Origin: Butyrivibrio sp. AE3004
GTDB lineage: Bacteria; Bacillota; Clostridia; Lachnospirales; Lachnospiraceae
Reading direction: 5' to 3'
DNA length: 64,000 nt
NCBI RefSeq assembly: GCF_000703165.1
Contig: NZ_JNLQ01000002.1
Span: 2,852,001-2,916,000 of the forward strand
Below, in pieces: positions 25,410-34,798 of this stretch (position 1 is the first letter of the stretch; every line of letters begins with the position of its first letter). The notes below the pieces were generated by a model. It was not told the DNA's origin. It did not search any database and worked only from the letters and a program-made list of their open reading frames with translations. The position numbers and the translations under genes were made by a program.

Positions 25410-26945
25410 ATGGGCAGAACAAAGCTGGCTGCCAAAAATATAACGTTTGGATATGTAGGACAACTGGCAACTGCGCTCATGTCCTTTATTCTACGCACCA
25501 TTTTTATACACAGACTGGCAGAGACTCTTCTTGGTGTCAATGCACTCTATAGCAATATCCTATCACTTCTGTCAATGGCTGAGCTTGGCATCGGAACAGC
25601 TCTGAATTTCAGTCTCTATGCACCTGTTGCCGCTAAAGATACAGAAAAAGTAAAGTCATATATGCAGATGTATCGGAAGGCTTACCATACAATCGCCATT
25701 GTTGTTGCAGTAATCGGTCTGTCCCTTGTCCCCTTCCTTCAATATCTGGCAAAAAATTCCGGGGATATCGGACTGCGTGACCTTAGATTTTATTATCTTA
25801 TATTCCTGTTCAACACGGTGAGCACCTATTTTGTGTCTTACAAGTACAGTCTTGTAAATGCGGAACAGAAAAATTATATACAGACAAACATAAACACCAT
25901 AACAAAGATAGTAACTGTCTTTTTCCAGATAATAATTCTTCTGATCATTCCGAATTTCTATCTGTACCTGCTGACAGATGCTGTAGTTCAGCTTATACAA
26001 AAAATATTTGTAAGCAGCTACCTGAATAAGCTTTATCCATATCTTACGGATAAAAACATCACACCTCTTTCAAAAGAAGAACATGACGAGGTATGGAGAA
26101 AGACCAAAGCCCTTGTTATGCACAAAGTAGGTGACGTAGCGAGACTTCAGACAGATACCCTTATCATTTCCTCGTTCATAGAGGTAAAGGTCGCAGGTCA
26201 TGTGGACAACTACACCATGGTAACCGGTACTATTGCCAATTTTGTCAACATCATTTTCAATTCGGTAATATCAGGCTTTGGCAATCTTATTGCAACGGAA
26301 TCAAAGCAAAAACAGTATCAGACCTTTAAGGTTTATCGTTTTTTTGCCTCATGGGTGTACGGATTTTCAGCATGTGGATTTTTCATACTATTGCAGCCCC
26401 TCATCTATCTGTGGATTGTTAGAAAAAACGGTCCCGAATGGCTGCTTGCCACAGCTGCTGTATATTTACTTATTACCGATTATTATTTCAAGGGTGACAG
26501 AATTGTTTTATCCAACTATAAAACTGCTGCCGGAGTTTTTGAGCAGGACAAATATCTTGCACTTATCCAGGGCCTTGTTAATCTTGTTATCTCAATTGTT
26601 CTTGTACAAAAAATCGGTCTTGCGGGTATTTATGTCGGAACTGTCATATCAGGTCTTATCGCAAACATAACAAAGCCGGTAATAATATACAGAGTATGCT
26701 TTGAAAGAAGTGCCGCATCTTATTTTGCCGACAGTATAAAATACATCCTCACAGAGGCAGCAATAATATGTCTTTTGTATTTTATCAGTATTTTTGTTCT
26801 TAAAGAAATTACATTAGTAAGCTTTGCAGTAATGATCGTAATAGTAACCATCGTATTTAACAGTGTATTCTGGATACTGTTCCACAAAACTTATGAATAC
26901 ACATATCTTAAAAATATTGTATTAAGAAAGCTGGGTAAAGCATGA
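25410..26945 (+). CDS. MOP-superfamily polysaccharide flippase (Wzx-like)
   Basis: A 511-residue protein with about fourteen helices, beginning RTKLAAKNITFGYVGQL, the typical opening of Gram-positive lipid-linked oligosaccharide flippases. NAEQKNYIQTNINT and the FGNLIATES segment are further Wzx-type features. It would move undecaprenyl-diphosphate repeat units to the outer leaflet. The start at MGRTKLAA (25410) has CGGAGG eight bases upstream; the longer frame from 25377 has none. It overlaps the GH105 gene by ATGA, an unusual pairing of an exporter with a cytosolic hydrolase. Its own extended -10 promoter lies head-on against the epimerase promoter. Confidence 0.88.
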   Translation: MGRTKLAAKNITFGYVGQLATALMSFILRTIFIHRLAETLLGVNALYSNILSLLSMAELGIGTALNFSLYAPVAAKDTEKVKSYMQMYRKAYHTIAIVVAVIGLSLVPFLQYLAKNSGDIGLRDLRFYYLIFLFNTVSTYFVSYKYSLVNAEQKNYIQTNINTITKIVTVFFQIIILLIIPNFYLYLLTDAVVQLIQKIFVSSYLNKLYPYLTDKNITPLSKEEHDEVWRKTKALVMHKVGDVARLQTDTLIISSFIEVKVAGHVDNYTMVTGTIANFVNIIFNSVISGFGNLIATESKQKQYQTFKVYRFFASWVYGFSACGFFILLQPLIYLWIVRKNGPEWLLATAAVYLLITDYYFKGDRIVLSNYKTAAGVFEQDKYLALIQGLVNLVISIVLVQKIGLAGIYVGTVISGLIANITKPVIIYRVCFERSAASYFADSIKYILTEAAIICLLYFISIFVLKEITLVSFAVMIVIVTIVFNSVFWILFHKTYEYTYLKNIVLRKLGKA

Positions 26946-28081
26946 ATCAGGAAACAATTGAGCAAATGATACGTGTAACCTCTACCGATCTTTTGGAAAT
27001 CAATAACTACTCCGCAAAGGATCTGATGAAAGACGCTGCCAAGAAAGCATTGGGCAGAGCTACAACAAATCGTGATCCCATGTTCTGGCCTGCGGGTCTT
27101 TTGATGCTTGGCCTTACGGAAGCTGTTTTTGCTCCTTCCGGAGAGGTTCTGGGACTCATTTCAGACCCGGTCAGAGAAAATGCCATCGCTGTTCTTCGTT
27201 CATACTTTGATAAATGGATCAAATCCGGAAGTGATGCCCATTACGTTGATGATTCAATTGCAGGTGTTGCCCTGATTAATCTTTTCAAAGGCACGGACGA
27301 AAAGCGCTACCAGCACGGAGCTGTAAAAATAGCGAATTTCCTTGCTCAATGCCCAAAAAACTCCGAAGAAAGTATTATTTATAATCCTTCAAAGGGAAAT
27401 GACCTTGTTTACGCTGACGGCGCAGGACAATCCGCTATGTTTCTTTCAAAATACGCTACGGAATTTCACAAAAAGAATGCTCTTTTGCTTGCAGCAAAAC
27501 AGCTTATCAATTTTCATTCAAACGGCTTTGATGAAAGATCCGGCCTTCCATATCATGCTTTTTCCCTATCATCCGAAAAAAAACTTGGAATAATAGGATG
27601 GGGCCGTGCCGTTGGGTGGCTGATGATGGGTTATTCCGAGCTACTTGCAAACCTTCAAAAGGAATCAGATCATAGTGAAAATGCTATCAGTGACTCGCTC
27701 CTAAAAAGCACTTCTGATAAACTGATGTCAGATTTTTACAGTCTGATAAAAGTGGCATTGTCCTATCAAAGACCGGATGGCGGCTTTTCCTGGCTTCTGC
27801 CCGCTGTAGCCGGAGAAGCGGACACTTCCGCCACCGCAATGATTGCTTATTCAATGGCCAGCTGGCTACGAAGCGGTGCATTCCATTCACATGCAGCAGA
27901 GCTTTCATCGGAAGTAAAAAAGTCTCTTATAAGTGCTAAGGATTTTCTTATTGAAAACACAGAAAACGGCTCTGTTTCAGGTTCTCTTAGCGGCTGCGAA
28001 GACATAGCAGTCCACAGGCAGACCTATGGTCACTATCCCTGGGGGCAGGGCTCTGCTCTCGCATTTTTAAGTATATTATAA
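26942..28081 (+). CDS. Cytosolic GH105/GH88-type unsaturated uronyl hydrolase
   Basis: A 379-residue (alpha/alpha)6-barrel protein. YVDDSIAG (101-108) and VYADGAGQSAMF (Asp159) place the two acidic residues seen in GH105 enzymes such as YteR. SGLPYHAF, WGRAVGW (220-226) and the final PWGQGSALAF are family blocks. Such enzymes hydrate and release delta-4,5-unsaturated uronic acids from lyase products. There is no signal peptide, so it works in the cytosol. It overlaps the flippase gene by four bases and has only a weak ribosome site, so it depends on that gene for translation. No polysaccharide lyase is seen in the window. A hairpin terminator follows. Confidence 0.82.
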   Translation: MNQETIEQMIRVTSTDLLEINNYSAKDLMKDAAKKALGRATTNRDPMFWPAGLLMLGLTEAVFAPSGEVLGLISDPVRENAIAVLRSYFDKWIKSGSDAHYVDDSIAGVALINLFKGTDEKRYQHGAVKIANFLAQCPKNSEESIIYNPSKGNDLVYADGAGQSAMFLSKYATEFHKKNALLLAAKQLINFHSNGFDERSGLPYHAFSLSSEKKLGIIGWGRAVGWLMMGYSELLANLQKESDHSENAISDSLLKSTSDKLMSDFYSLIKVALSYQRPDGGFSWLLPAVAGEADTSATAMIAYSMASWLRSGAFHSHAAELSSEVKKSLISAKDFLIENTENGSVSGSLSGCEDIAVHRQTYGHYPWGQGSALAFLSIL

Positions 28082-28117
28082 TGATTACAATTCATAGACA
28101 TTTCTTATAAAATTATA

Positions 28118-28162
28118 AAAGGAGCTGTAAAAAATGAAAAATCATTTCTTCACAGCTCCTTT
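28118..28162. terminator. Bidirectional hairpin terminator between convergent GH105 and GH115 genes
   Basis: AAAGGAGCTGT (28118-28128) pairs with ACAGCTCCTTT (28152-28162), with further pairing of AATGA/TCATT in the loop. The minus strand continues with TTTTATAATTTT, a good U tract for the GH115 gene; the plus strand continues ATCTTCTTT. Confidence 0.7.
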
Positions 28163-28194
28163 ATCTTCTTTACGGCAATTATTTCTTTTTTAGA

Positions 28195-31100
28195 TCATAC
28201 CATTGGAGGCGGCAATTCATCCGTTGCCGTAAGATAAAACTGTTCAACACGGACTCCGGCTGAAAGTGCATAGTATCTGAGGGTATGTTTTCCGCCTCTT
28301 AACTTCACATCAACAAGTGGAATCCAGCGCCAGATGTTTTCTGCAGAAAATCTCCATACCGACTGTCCGCCGTACAAATCCCTTTCTGAATATATCTTAT
28401 CGTCAACACCAATAGTAAAATGAGCCTTATCCGCATCCCACATAAGAATCTTTCCCCAGATTCTGTAGGTGCCTCCTCTTGTTTCAATATTATAATGCAA
28501 TGAGGGCGCTTTCTTAATGGCACTCATGCCGCCCCAGGTAGTACCTCTGTATCTTTCAAGTGCCTTCTCATCCCGTATGTACATCGCAAGCCCTGTCTCA
28601 CCATGCGACGGAGCATTACAGTAATCCCAGCCTTTTCCTTCGGTGTAAGCTGCTTTTGATTCCGCAAGTGCCGAAGCTGCCTCTATAAGAATCCTGCCAT
28701 CCTTTTCAACTGAGGTGTGCTCACCCTGACCAACGATTTCGGCAGCAGGAAGGGGTGATCCGTAATGCGGCAGAAACTCCATATGCTCACCGATTTCAAG
28801 ACAGTTTCCTTTTTGCTTTCTGAATGCATAATATACCGGCCTCGGCGGAAGCTCATATGCCTCTTTTCCATAGAAATCCCAGGAAAATCCTGCCGCATCG
28901 AAGCTGAGCGGAAGTCTTAAATCTCCGCCTCTTATTCCAAGGGTATTTTCCTGTCTCTCCCTCGTGTAAATTACAAATCTGGAAAATGAAAAATACTTAT
29001 CAACAGCATGGAAAATAATCCTGTGAGATCCGGGCTTTATATTCGGGAGCCTTAAGTAGAGCTTATCTACATTATTTCTCACATTATTTTTCCATTCTCC
29101 CTTAAACTCATCGTTAGCCTTGGACTCTATTACTTCCATAGGATTTTCATCCACAGAAACACCTATTCTTATCCTTCCGACAGCATTAAGGGAAGGGAAT
29201 CTGTGAAGCTCCAAAAGAAATGCTCCCGAACTTGTGACAGTAACCTCATATGTAAGAGTCGCACCTTCTGTTCTCGCCTCTACGAGAGAGCCTCTCTGTC
29301 TTCCCAGATTTGGAATGCGAACCCATGCCCCCTGAAGATCTCGGACCATATCTGCCTCAATTCGAAGCATTCCGTCGTCCTCCATGTGCGGAGGAAATAC
29401 TATATTGCCTTGTCCAAGAAGGGTTATCCCTCTGAAAAGCTTTGCCTCCACAGCTATAATATGGCTTTCTCCGGTCATAAGTGCCATGACATGGATGGAA
29501 TCCTTTATTGATACCACAGGATCGTCAGCCTTGACTTCACCTTTTTTGGTCATGAGCTCGATCATATCGGAAACCTGATTCCAATCAACCTCTAAAAGAA
29601 GCCTTTCCTCGCCGCATATCCTTATATCTCCGTGACCCTCAAAGCCAACCATACTGTCATCGGTTATCCTAAGCCATGAAGGAAGATCCACCGTCACTAC
29701 TATCTCGTTTTCACCTGCATTTGCTACCTCAAACCATTTCTCTACAGGCTTAACAAAGGTCAGAGAATTCTCCTCGTTCTGGCAGGTCACTATAAGGTGA
29801 TCCTCAGACTTATATATCGGTGGTTTGCATGCCGGATGCATGGCCGTTCTCGGCGGAGGGAAATCCTCGGGTGTCATAACCCCATCCCATTTGCCGTCAG
29901 CCATTACATGATTGTAAAAATAGAGCATACTACGCCTTGCATGATCAAAAGAAAGAGATCTGGTCGTATAATCCGCTGCGCTGTGAGTTTTTCCCTGTTT
30001 CAGACAAAGGTTGCTTCTATCGGCATAGTAATACATGGCGTAAGTATAATAAGCCGCATGTATTTTCATAAGAACCAGCTGGAAAAAAGCATCCTTTTCA
30101 TTATCCGGAAGAGAATGATATATTCTGTTTCCTGTTTTGAACATATATTCATATCTGTGAATTCTGCTCACAGCCTCATCCGTATAAGCTGTCTGCGAAA
30201 AGGCATCCACGTCCATCTGCTCAACCTTGCGCACATTTGTCAGCTGGTCAAACTCGACCAGCATCGGCGCAAGCTTTTTCCCATGATGTCCGCTGAAGGT
30301 TTCATCTATCCACTTTGCCAAAAATTCAATCTCATCTGCACAAATTGTGTCTCCCTTGCCAATATCCCAGGCAAGCTGAGCATAATATGTCATCTGCTGC
30401 TCAAGAGGTTTTATCGCACCGAAATTAGTCACCCACAGCTTTCGGATGCCCTCTTCATATGCTTTTTTTAATTCATTCCTTGTCTGTGAAAGCGGAATGG
30501 AACAAAGGAAAAGATATGATGCCCCTGGAGGAGCCCAGTATGAATTATGATAGTACAGCCCGTTTCCACCCATTCGGCGTTTTTCGATTTCATTGGGATA
30601 ACGCCTTACATGGCCATAATTATCATTAACCCAGATAAGAGTAAAATCGTCCGGAATATTCAATCCGTTATCATACAGTTCAAGCACCTCTTTGTAAGGT
30701 ACAAAAATCTTCATAGGAGAATACTCAAGAGTATTGTCCAAAATCTGCTCCTGAGCACTTATTACATCCTGCAGAAGCTCTATCTTGGCATCTCGCAGTT
30801 CATCACCTCGAAGCCCCGCAAGTGCAACAGGTTCGAATTCTGTATCATTGATCCCTCTCATACCAAGAGTATAGGTCACTTCATAATCTTTATTCTGCTC
30901 AACTGCCTCCTGCCAATATTCAATAATTGCGTCACGGCTCTTCTCCGATGCGGTAAAGTCATACGGCATTTTGTCATATCCCTTCTTTTCAAGCCACGGA
31001 CGCCATTCCTTGTTATTACTGCGCATGAGCATATCGCAATGGGAGGTTCCTATTACGATTCCCATTTTATCTGCAAGCTTTGCATTTTCAGGATTAGAAT

Positions 31101-31707
31101 TAAATGCATTTACATGCATGGCAGGCCAAAGATAGTTCATCTTAAGCCTTAGCATTAGCTCAAATATTTTTTCATAGGTCTTAATGCCTATGGTTGTCTC
31201 ACCCAGATATTTCTGTGCCCAGTGATCCAGCTCCTCTTCGTCATTAATAAAAATCCCGCGGTATTCAATACTCGGATGATCCGAAACATGATAATCATCC
31301 GGAAGTGTAATTTCCGACTTAGGATGGATCGGAACATCAGCCATAAAATACCATGGTGATACCCCAAGCTGTGTTCTGCAGAATTCATATATCCCGAAAA
31401 CCGTTCCTCTCCTGTCAGAACCTGCTATTACGAGACGTCCTCTCCTGTCACGGATGACGTAGGCTTCTTTTCTTCTTCTGCCATGAGAACTGAAAAGACC
31501 TACAAGATCCTCTTCCTCAAAATCTTCACACACGCCAACTGTCCCGACCAGTATTTGTTGTGAGTCGGGATCATGAATCTCTGTATTTGTTTGAAGTACA
31601 CGTTTGAAATCGCGGATTAGATTAGAAACCGCCAGTTTGACCGCTTCAGATTCGCGCTCACTGATTGTCACCACAATCGATGAGTACTGTCTGATAGTTA
31701 TCCCCAT
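28195..31707 (-). CDS. GH115 xylan alpha-1,2-glucuronidase, cytosolic
   Basis: A 1170-residue glycoside hydrolase of the GH115 family. The N-terminal domain is about residues 1-145. The catalytic barrel starts near YRGIFINDEEELDHWA and runs through MNYLWPAMHVNAFN, GIVIGTSHCDMLMRS, GMRGINDTEF, WVNDNYGHVRRYP and YYHNSYWAPPGASYLF. A C-terminal beta-rich domain follows, with GKGWDYCNAPS and MWDADKAHFTI blocks. GH115 enzymes remove (4-O-methyl)glucuronic acid from internal and terminal xylose of glucuronoxylan. No signal peptide is present, so it would act on imported xylo-oligosaccharides. GGGGGGAGAG precedes the ATG. An inverted repeat at 31749-31790 lies in its promoter region. The length is usual for multi-domain GH115 members. 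Confidence 0.93.
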   Translation of the reverse strand: MGITIRQYSSIVVTISERESEAVKLAVSNLIRDFKRVLQTNTEIHDPDSQQILVGTVGVCEDFEEEDLVGLFSSHGRRRKEAYVIRDRRGRLVIAGSDRRGTVFGIYEFCRTQLGVSPWYFMADVPIHPKSEITLPDDYHVSDHPSIEYRGIFINDEEELDHWAQKYLGETTIGIKTYEKIFELMLRLKMNYLWPAMHVNAFNSNPENAKLADKMGIVIGTSHCDMLMRSNNKEWRPWLEKKGYDKMPYDFTASEKSRDAIIEYWQEAVEQNKDYEVTYTLGMRGINDTEFEPVALAGLRGDELRDAKIELLQDVISAQEQILDNTLEYSPMKIFVPYKEVLELYDNGLNIPDDFTLIWVNDNYGHVRRYPNEIEKRRMGGNGLYYHNSYWAPPGASYLFLCSIPLSQTRNELKKAYEEGIRKLWVTNFGAIKPLEQQMTYYAQLAWDIGKGDTICADEIEFLAKWIDETFSGHHGKKLAPMLVEFDQLTNVRKVEQMDVDAFSQTAYTDEAVSRIHRYEYMFKTGNRIYHSLPDNEKDAFFQLVLMKIHAAYYTYAMYYYADRSNLCLKQGKTHSAADYTTRSLSFDHARRSMLYFYNHVMADGKWDGVMTPEDFPPPRTAMHPACKPPIYKSEDHLIVTCQNEENSLTFVKPVEKWFEVANAGENEIVVTVDLPSWLRITDDSMVGFEGHGDIRICGEERLLLEVDWNQVSDMIELMTKKGEVKADDPVVSIKDSIHVMALMTGESHIIAVEAKLFRGITLLGQGNIVFPPHMEDDGMLRIEADMVRDLQGAWVRIPNLGRQRGSLVEARTEGATLTYEVTVTSSGAFLLELHRFPSLNAVGRIRIGVSVDENPMEVIESKANDEFKGEWKNNVRNNVDKLYLRLPNIKPGSHRIIFHAVDKYFSFSRFVIYTRERQENTLGIRGGDLRLPLSFDAAGFSWDFYGKEAYELPPRPVYYAFRKQKGNCLEIGEHMEFLPHYGSPLPAAEIVGQGEHTSVEKDGRILIEAASALAESKAAYTEGKGWDYCNAPSHGETGLAMYIRDEKALERYRGTTWGGMSAIKKAPSLHYNIETRGGTYRIWGKILMWDADKAHFTIGVDDKIYSERDLYGGQSVWRFSAENIWRWIPLVDVKLRGGKHTLRYYALSAGVRVEQFYLTATDELPPPMV

Positions 31708-31748
31708 AACTCTCCCCCCATGAGACTTTGGTTACTATCTTACCTTCC

Positions 31749-31790
31749 CCGGATAATATCTGTTGCAAAGGCTCCAAAATATCTATCCGG
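31749..31790. promoter_or_regulatory. Inverted repeat, possible operator for the GH115 gene
   Basis: CCGGATA (31749-31755) and TATCCGG (31784-31790) form a perfect inverted repeat with a 28-base gap, 42 bases upstream of the GH115 start. Within the 265-base divergent region this is the clearest symmetric element. No strong -35/-10 pair is visible there on either strand. Confidence 0.4.
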
Positions 31791-31972
31791 AAAAGTTCAA
31801 TATTTTTTTACATATTCTGAATATTTACATTTTATCAATTTTTTATAAATTTGTGTCATAGCACTTTGCCGAATATTTTCCTATAAATTGTGAAAAATGA
31901 CGATTTGTTAAAGCCTATTTATAACTATGCACATTTTGCTTGTTTTAATTGTTAATTTGTAGGAAAATAGAA

Positions 31973-33679
31973 ATGGTTGCGTTTAATCTAATCGATTGGA
32001 AAATTATGAATAATAATAACATTCTCGATAAATTCATTCAGGTATTATCAGATACCGAAAATACCATGGTCGCTGCAGAGCAGGCTTTTGATCTTCTTGC
32101 GCCTTCTCTTAACATTTCCCAGATCACATTGGATATGAATATTCCAGAAACAAGGCAGACTCCCACCGGTGAAGTGAGACATCTGACCGTTTATTCGAGG
32201 GAAGTTCCTTCCGATTCTGAGGCTGAGATAGTATGGCTTGAAGAATCACACCGGACTTTTGAGAATGGACTTATTACTGTTCATGTCCACGCTCCAATTG
32301 AGACCAACTGGTCGTCAGAGGATCGCCAGCTCATTTTATCAGCTGTAAGAGTTTTTCTTTTTCATATGGGACGCTTCAGACTTGTAGAACTCGTACAAAA
32401 GAGTGCTCTTACGCAATATCTTACCGGTCTTCCAAATGCGGGCGGTTTTATTGCCTTTGCCACAAAAAAAATGCTCTCAGGCAGCATAACGTCTTATAAT
32501 TCCTATTATTTTAACCTAAAAGGTTTTGGGCTTATAAACAGACGCTTTGGGAGCGAAGAGACCGATAATATCATCCGCAGATATGCGCGAACACTTTTGG
32601 AATTTTGTAATGAAGACGAGGTAATAGGCCATCTCGGGGGTGATAATTTTGTTGCCCTTATACGCAAGGAGCGTACGGGTGATTTTCTTGGTCTTTTACA
32701 AAAAACAGAGGTCTACGGTATCCGTGATGGTGCAAAGATTCCTGTTACCATAAGTGCTGTCGCAGGCGTCTACGACATAGATGATTCCCTGAAGAATCCG
32801 GGACAGATAATAGGAAGAAGCTCTATCGCCTGCAGCGTTGCCAGGTCTCTTTCAAATGAGCCTTTCCTGTTTGTCACAAAAGAAATGAGCACACGGGTCT
32901 ACCGTGAAAAGCAAATTGAAGACAGTTTTGAAGAAAGCCTTAGCAACAATGAATTCAAAGTATTTTTCCAGCCTAAGGTAGATACCAGAACACACACTCT
33001 GGTAGGAGCCGAGGCACTTTCCCGCTGGCTCTGCAAAGGTGAATATGTCTATCCTGCGGAATTTGTCCCTGTGCTGGAAAGAAACAGCTATTCCATAGGT
33101 CTTGACATCTATGTAATGGAAGAAGTATGTCGCACCTTACGACACTGGATTGATAACGGACTTGATCCGGTTCCCATATCTGTTAATTTTTCAAGAAGCG
33201 ATCTTTCCGATGAGCGCCTCGCAGATCAGATACTTGAAATAACCAAAAAGTACAATATAGATCTTGACTATATTCAGATAGAAGTTACTGAGACCGCTAC
33301 TCAAAAGGAAAAGGGACTTATTACCAATTTCCTTAACAAGCTAAACGGCATGCATATCGCAAGCTCCATAGATGATTTCGGTACGGGATACTCTTCTCTC
33401 GGAATTCTGAGAGATCTTCCTGTTTCAACCATAAAAATCGACAAATCATTTATTGACAATGAAGTACTTACAAGCCGTGATGAAATAGTTCTTAAGAACA
33501 TCATCAATATGGCAAGAGAACTCGATATAGAGGTCATCACCGAAGGTGTGGAAAGACCTGACCAGATCGAGCTTCTTCAGAGAGTGGGTTGCAATCATGT
33601 ACAGGGATTTTTCTATGACAAACCCCTTAGTCTTGAAGAATTTGAAAAACGTCTTAAGAACAAAATATATGAAGTATAA
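31973..33679 (+). CDS. Degenerate-GGDEF plus intact EAL phosphodiesterase-type protein
   Basis: A 568-residue cytosolic protein with no membrane helix. Residues 1-140 form an unassigned sensory-like region (possibly GAF-like). A GGDEF domain follows, but its signature is GGDNF (222-226), lacking the catalytic Glu. The EAL domain (about 320-565) keeps EALSRW (347-352), SVNFSR, EVTET, DDFGTGYSS, KIDKSFI, EGVE and VQGFF, so cyclic-di-GMP hydrolysis is expected, with the GGDEF half acting as a possible GTP sensor. The ATG at 31973 has AGGA eight bases upstream. A strong terminator follows. It is divergent from the GH115 gene, which may hint at a link to plant-polymer sensing, though nothing shows that. 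Confidence 0.9.
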   Translation: MVAFNLIDWKIMNNNNILDKFIQVLSDTENTMVAAEQAFDLLAPSLNISQITLDMNIPETRQTPTGEVRHLTVYSREVPSDSEAEIVWLEESHRTFENGLITVHVHAPIETNWSSEDRQLILSAVRVFLFHMGRFRLVELVQKSALTQYLTGLPNAGGFIAFATKKMLSGSITSYNSYYFNLKGFGLINRRFGSEETDNIIRRYARTLLEFCNEDEVIGHLGGDNFVALIRKERTGDFLGLLQKTEVYGIRDGAKIPVTISAVAGVYDIDDSLKNPGQIIGRSSIACSVARSLSNEPFLFVTKEMSTRVYREKQIEDSFEESLSNNEFKVFFQPKVDTRTHTLVGAEALSRWLCKGEYVYPAEFVPVLERNSYSIGLDIYVMEEVCRTLRHWIDNGLDPVPISVNFSRSDLSDERLADQILEITKKYNIDLDYIQIEVTETATQKEKGLITNFLNKLNGMHIASSIDDFGTGYSSLGILRDLPVSTIKIDKSFIDNEVLTSRDEIVLKNIINMARELDIEVITEGVERPDQIELLQRVGCNHVQGFFYDKPLSLEEFEKRLKNKIYEV

Positions 33680-33685
33680 AACAAG

Positions 33686-33735
33686 AGAACCTACCTACGG
33701 TTTTGATGCCGTAAGAAGGTTCTTTTATATTTTAT
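33686..33735 (+). terminator. Rho-independent terminator after the GGDEF-EAL gene
   Basis: A stem begins at AGAACCT (33686) and TACGG and closes with CCGTA and AGGTTCT (ends 33723), then TTTATATTTTAT. It begins seven bases after the stop codon. It may also work on the minus strand for the MraY-like gene ending at 33738. Confidence 0.88.
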
Positions 33736-33737
33736 AT

Positions 33738-34685
33738 TTACAGAGCTCCGAACAATATGGAGATTACAATCTGAATAATCACAAACCTTATCACTACCTG
33801 TGTATCGGACCATTCCAAATTTTTTCTCATATGGTCGTGTATCGGAGTTCTTAAGTTTGTCATAACCTTAATTTTAAGGAATCTTATGATAGATATTTTC
33901 AAAAGACCAAGACCACCGTCAATTATGAGCACTAATGACAACATCAGATACGAAAACGGATGGCCTGATTTCATTGTTATAAGTGCTATAAAGAATCCAA
34001 GAGCTCTTGATCCCGCATCTCCCATGAGCATGGAACTCGGAGAACAGTTAAAGTACAAATATGCAAGTAGCACCGCGCACAGAAGCTGACCTGCTGTTCC
34101 TATGCTTCCAAGCTGCTCTCTAAACATTACAACAAAGGACATTACAGTTACAATAACAAGTGATCCACAAAGTCCGTCAACACCATCTGAGCAATTCGTT
34201 ACATTTATTGCGATCCATATAAGAATAACGCCCAATATGAAATATACAGCATAAGGAAGCTCTATTTCAAAAGCCAGAAAATGAATCCGGGTATCATTGT
34301 GTGCAAGAAATGTTGCCATGGTAGCGACCGATAAAACAAAATCAATCAGTCCTTTTTTATATTCATTCCACGGTTTATCTGAGGCATCATCCAAATATCC
34401 GCTCAGCATTATAAGAAACAACAGCCCGAGATAAATAAGCAATTCTATGGATATCGGCAGAAACAAAACTGCCATCAGAATAAAGTCTATTATAAATACA
34501 ATTCCCACACCTCTGAGTTTTCCCTTGGAAAGAGCACCGTTTATGGCAAACGCCCTTCCCTGATCCTGAGGCAAAAATGAAAACCGCCTGCTAAGTGTTA
34601 GAAATGTGAGCACATAAGAACATAGCATTCCTATTGCAGCAACCTGAAACTGTGTAAATCTGCTGATCAAAAATCCGTAAAGCAT
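33738..34685 (-). CDS. MraY-like polyprenyl-phosphate phosphosugar transferase (orphan)
   Basis: A 315-residue protein with about ten helices of the MraY/WecA superfamily. LDDASDK (98-104), NCSDGVDGLCG (164-174), MGDAGSRALG (221-230) and TPIHDHM (280-286) correspond to the acidic and His-rich loops that bind Mg2+, undecaprenyl phosphate and the UDP-sugar. The TPIHxHM...EW segment resembles MraY (lipid I synthesis) more than WecA. However, the first motif has one residue more than DDxxK, and the triple-His motif is HDH. It is not in a dcw cluster but alone between two c-di-GMP-type genes. It may be a second MraY or initiate another polymer. AGGAGAG precedes the ATG. Confidence 0.82.
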   Translation of the reverse strand: MLYGFLISRFTQFQVAAIGMLCSYVLTFLTLSRRFSFLPQDQGRAFAINGALSKGKLRGVGIVFIIDFILMAVLFLPISIELLIYLGLLFLIMLSGYLDDASDKPWNEYKKGLIDFVLSVATMATFLAHNDTRIHFLAFEIELPYAVYFILGVILIWIAINVTNCSDGVDGLCGSLVIVTVMSFVVMFREQLGSIGTAGQLLCAVLLAYLYFNCSPSSMLMGDAGSRALGFFIALITMKSGHPFSYLMLSLVLIIDGGLGLLKISIIRFLKIKVMTNLRTPIHDHMRKNLEWSDTQVVIRFVIIQIVISILFGAL

Positions 34686-34750
34686 CTTAAAACTCTCCTG
34701 TTTTCCCTCATTTTTATTCAGAAAATTGCATATTCATGTTATAATTTTCT

Positions 34751-34781
34751 TTGACTCTTTAAGAGCCTGCAACAATATATT
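34751..34781 (+). promoter_or_regulatory. Likely promoter for the degenerate-GGDEF membrane protein
   Basis: TTGACT (34751-34756) is followed by A/T-rich -10 candidates AATATA (34774-34779, 17-base spacer) or TATATT (34776-34781). The -35 lies within the near-palindrome CTCTTTAAGAG (34755-34765). Confidence 0.45.
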
Positions 34782-34798
34782 ATCGAAGGTAGGAAAGA

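Noticed and set aside
28134..28193. A 19-codon frame with AAGGAG upstream
   Set aside because: The ribosome-site-like sequence is one arm of the terminator hairpin and the frame lies across it, so it is better explained as terminator.
29797..31152. Two plus-strand open frames of 224 and 201 codons
   Set aside because: Both are shadows of the GH115 catalytic domain on the minus strand. Their products are rich in Ile, Cys and His with no domain.
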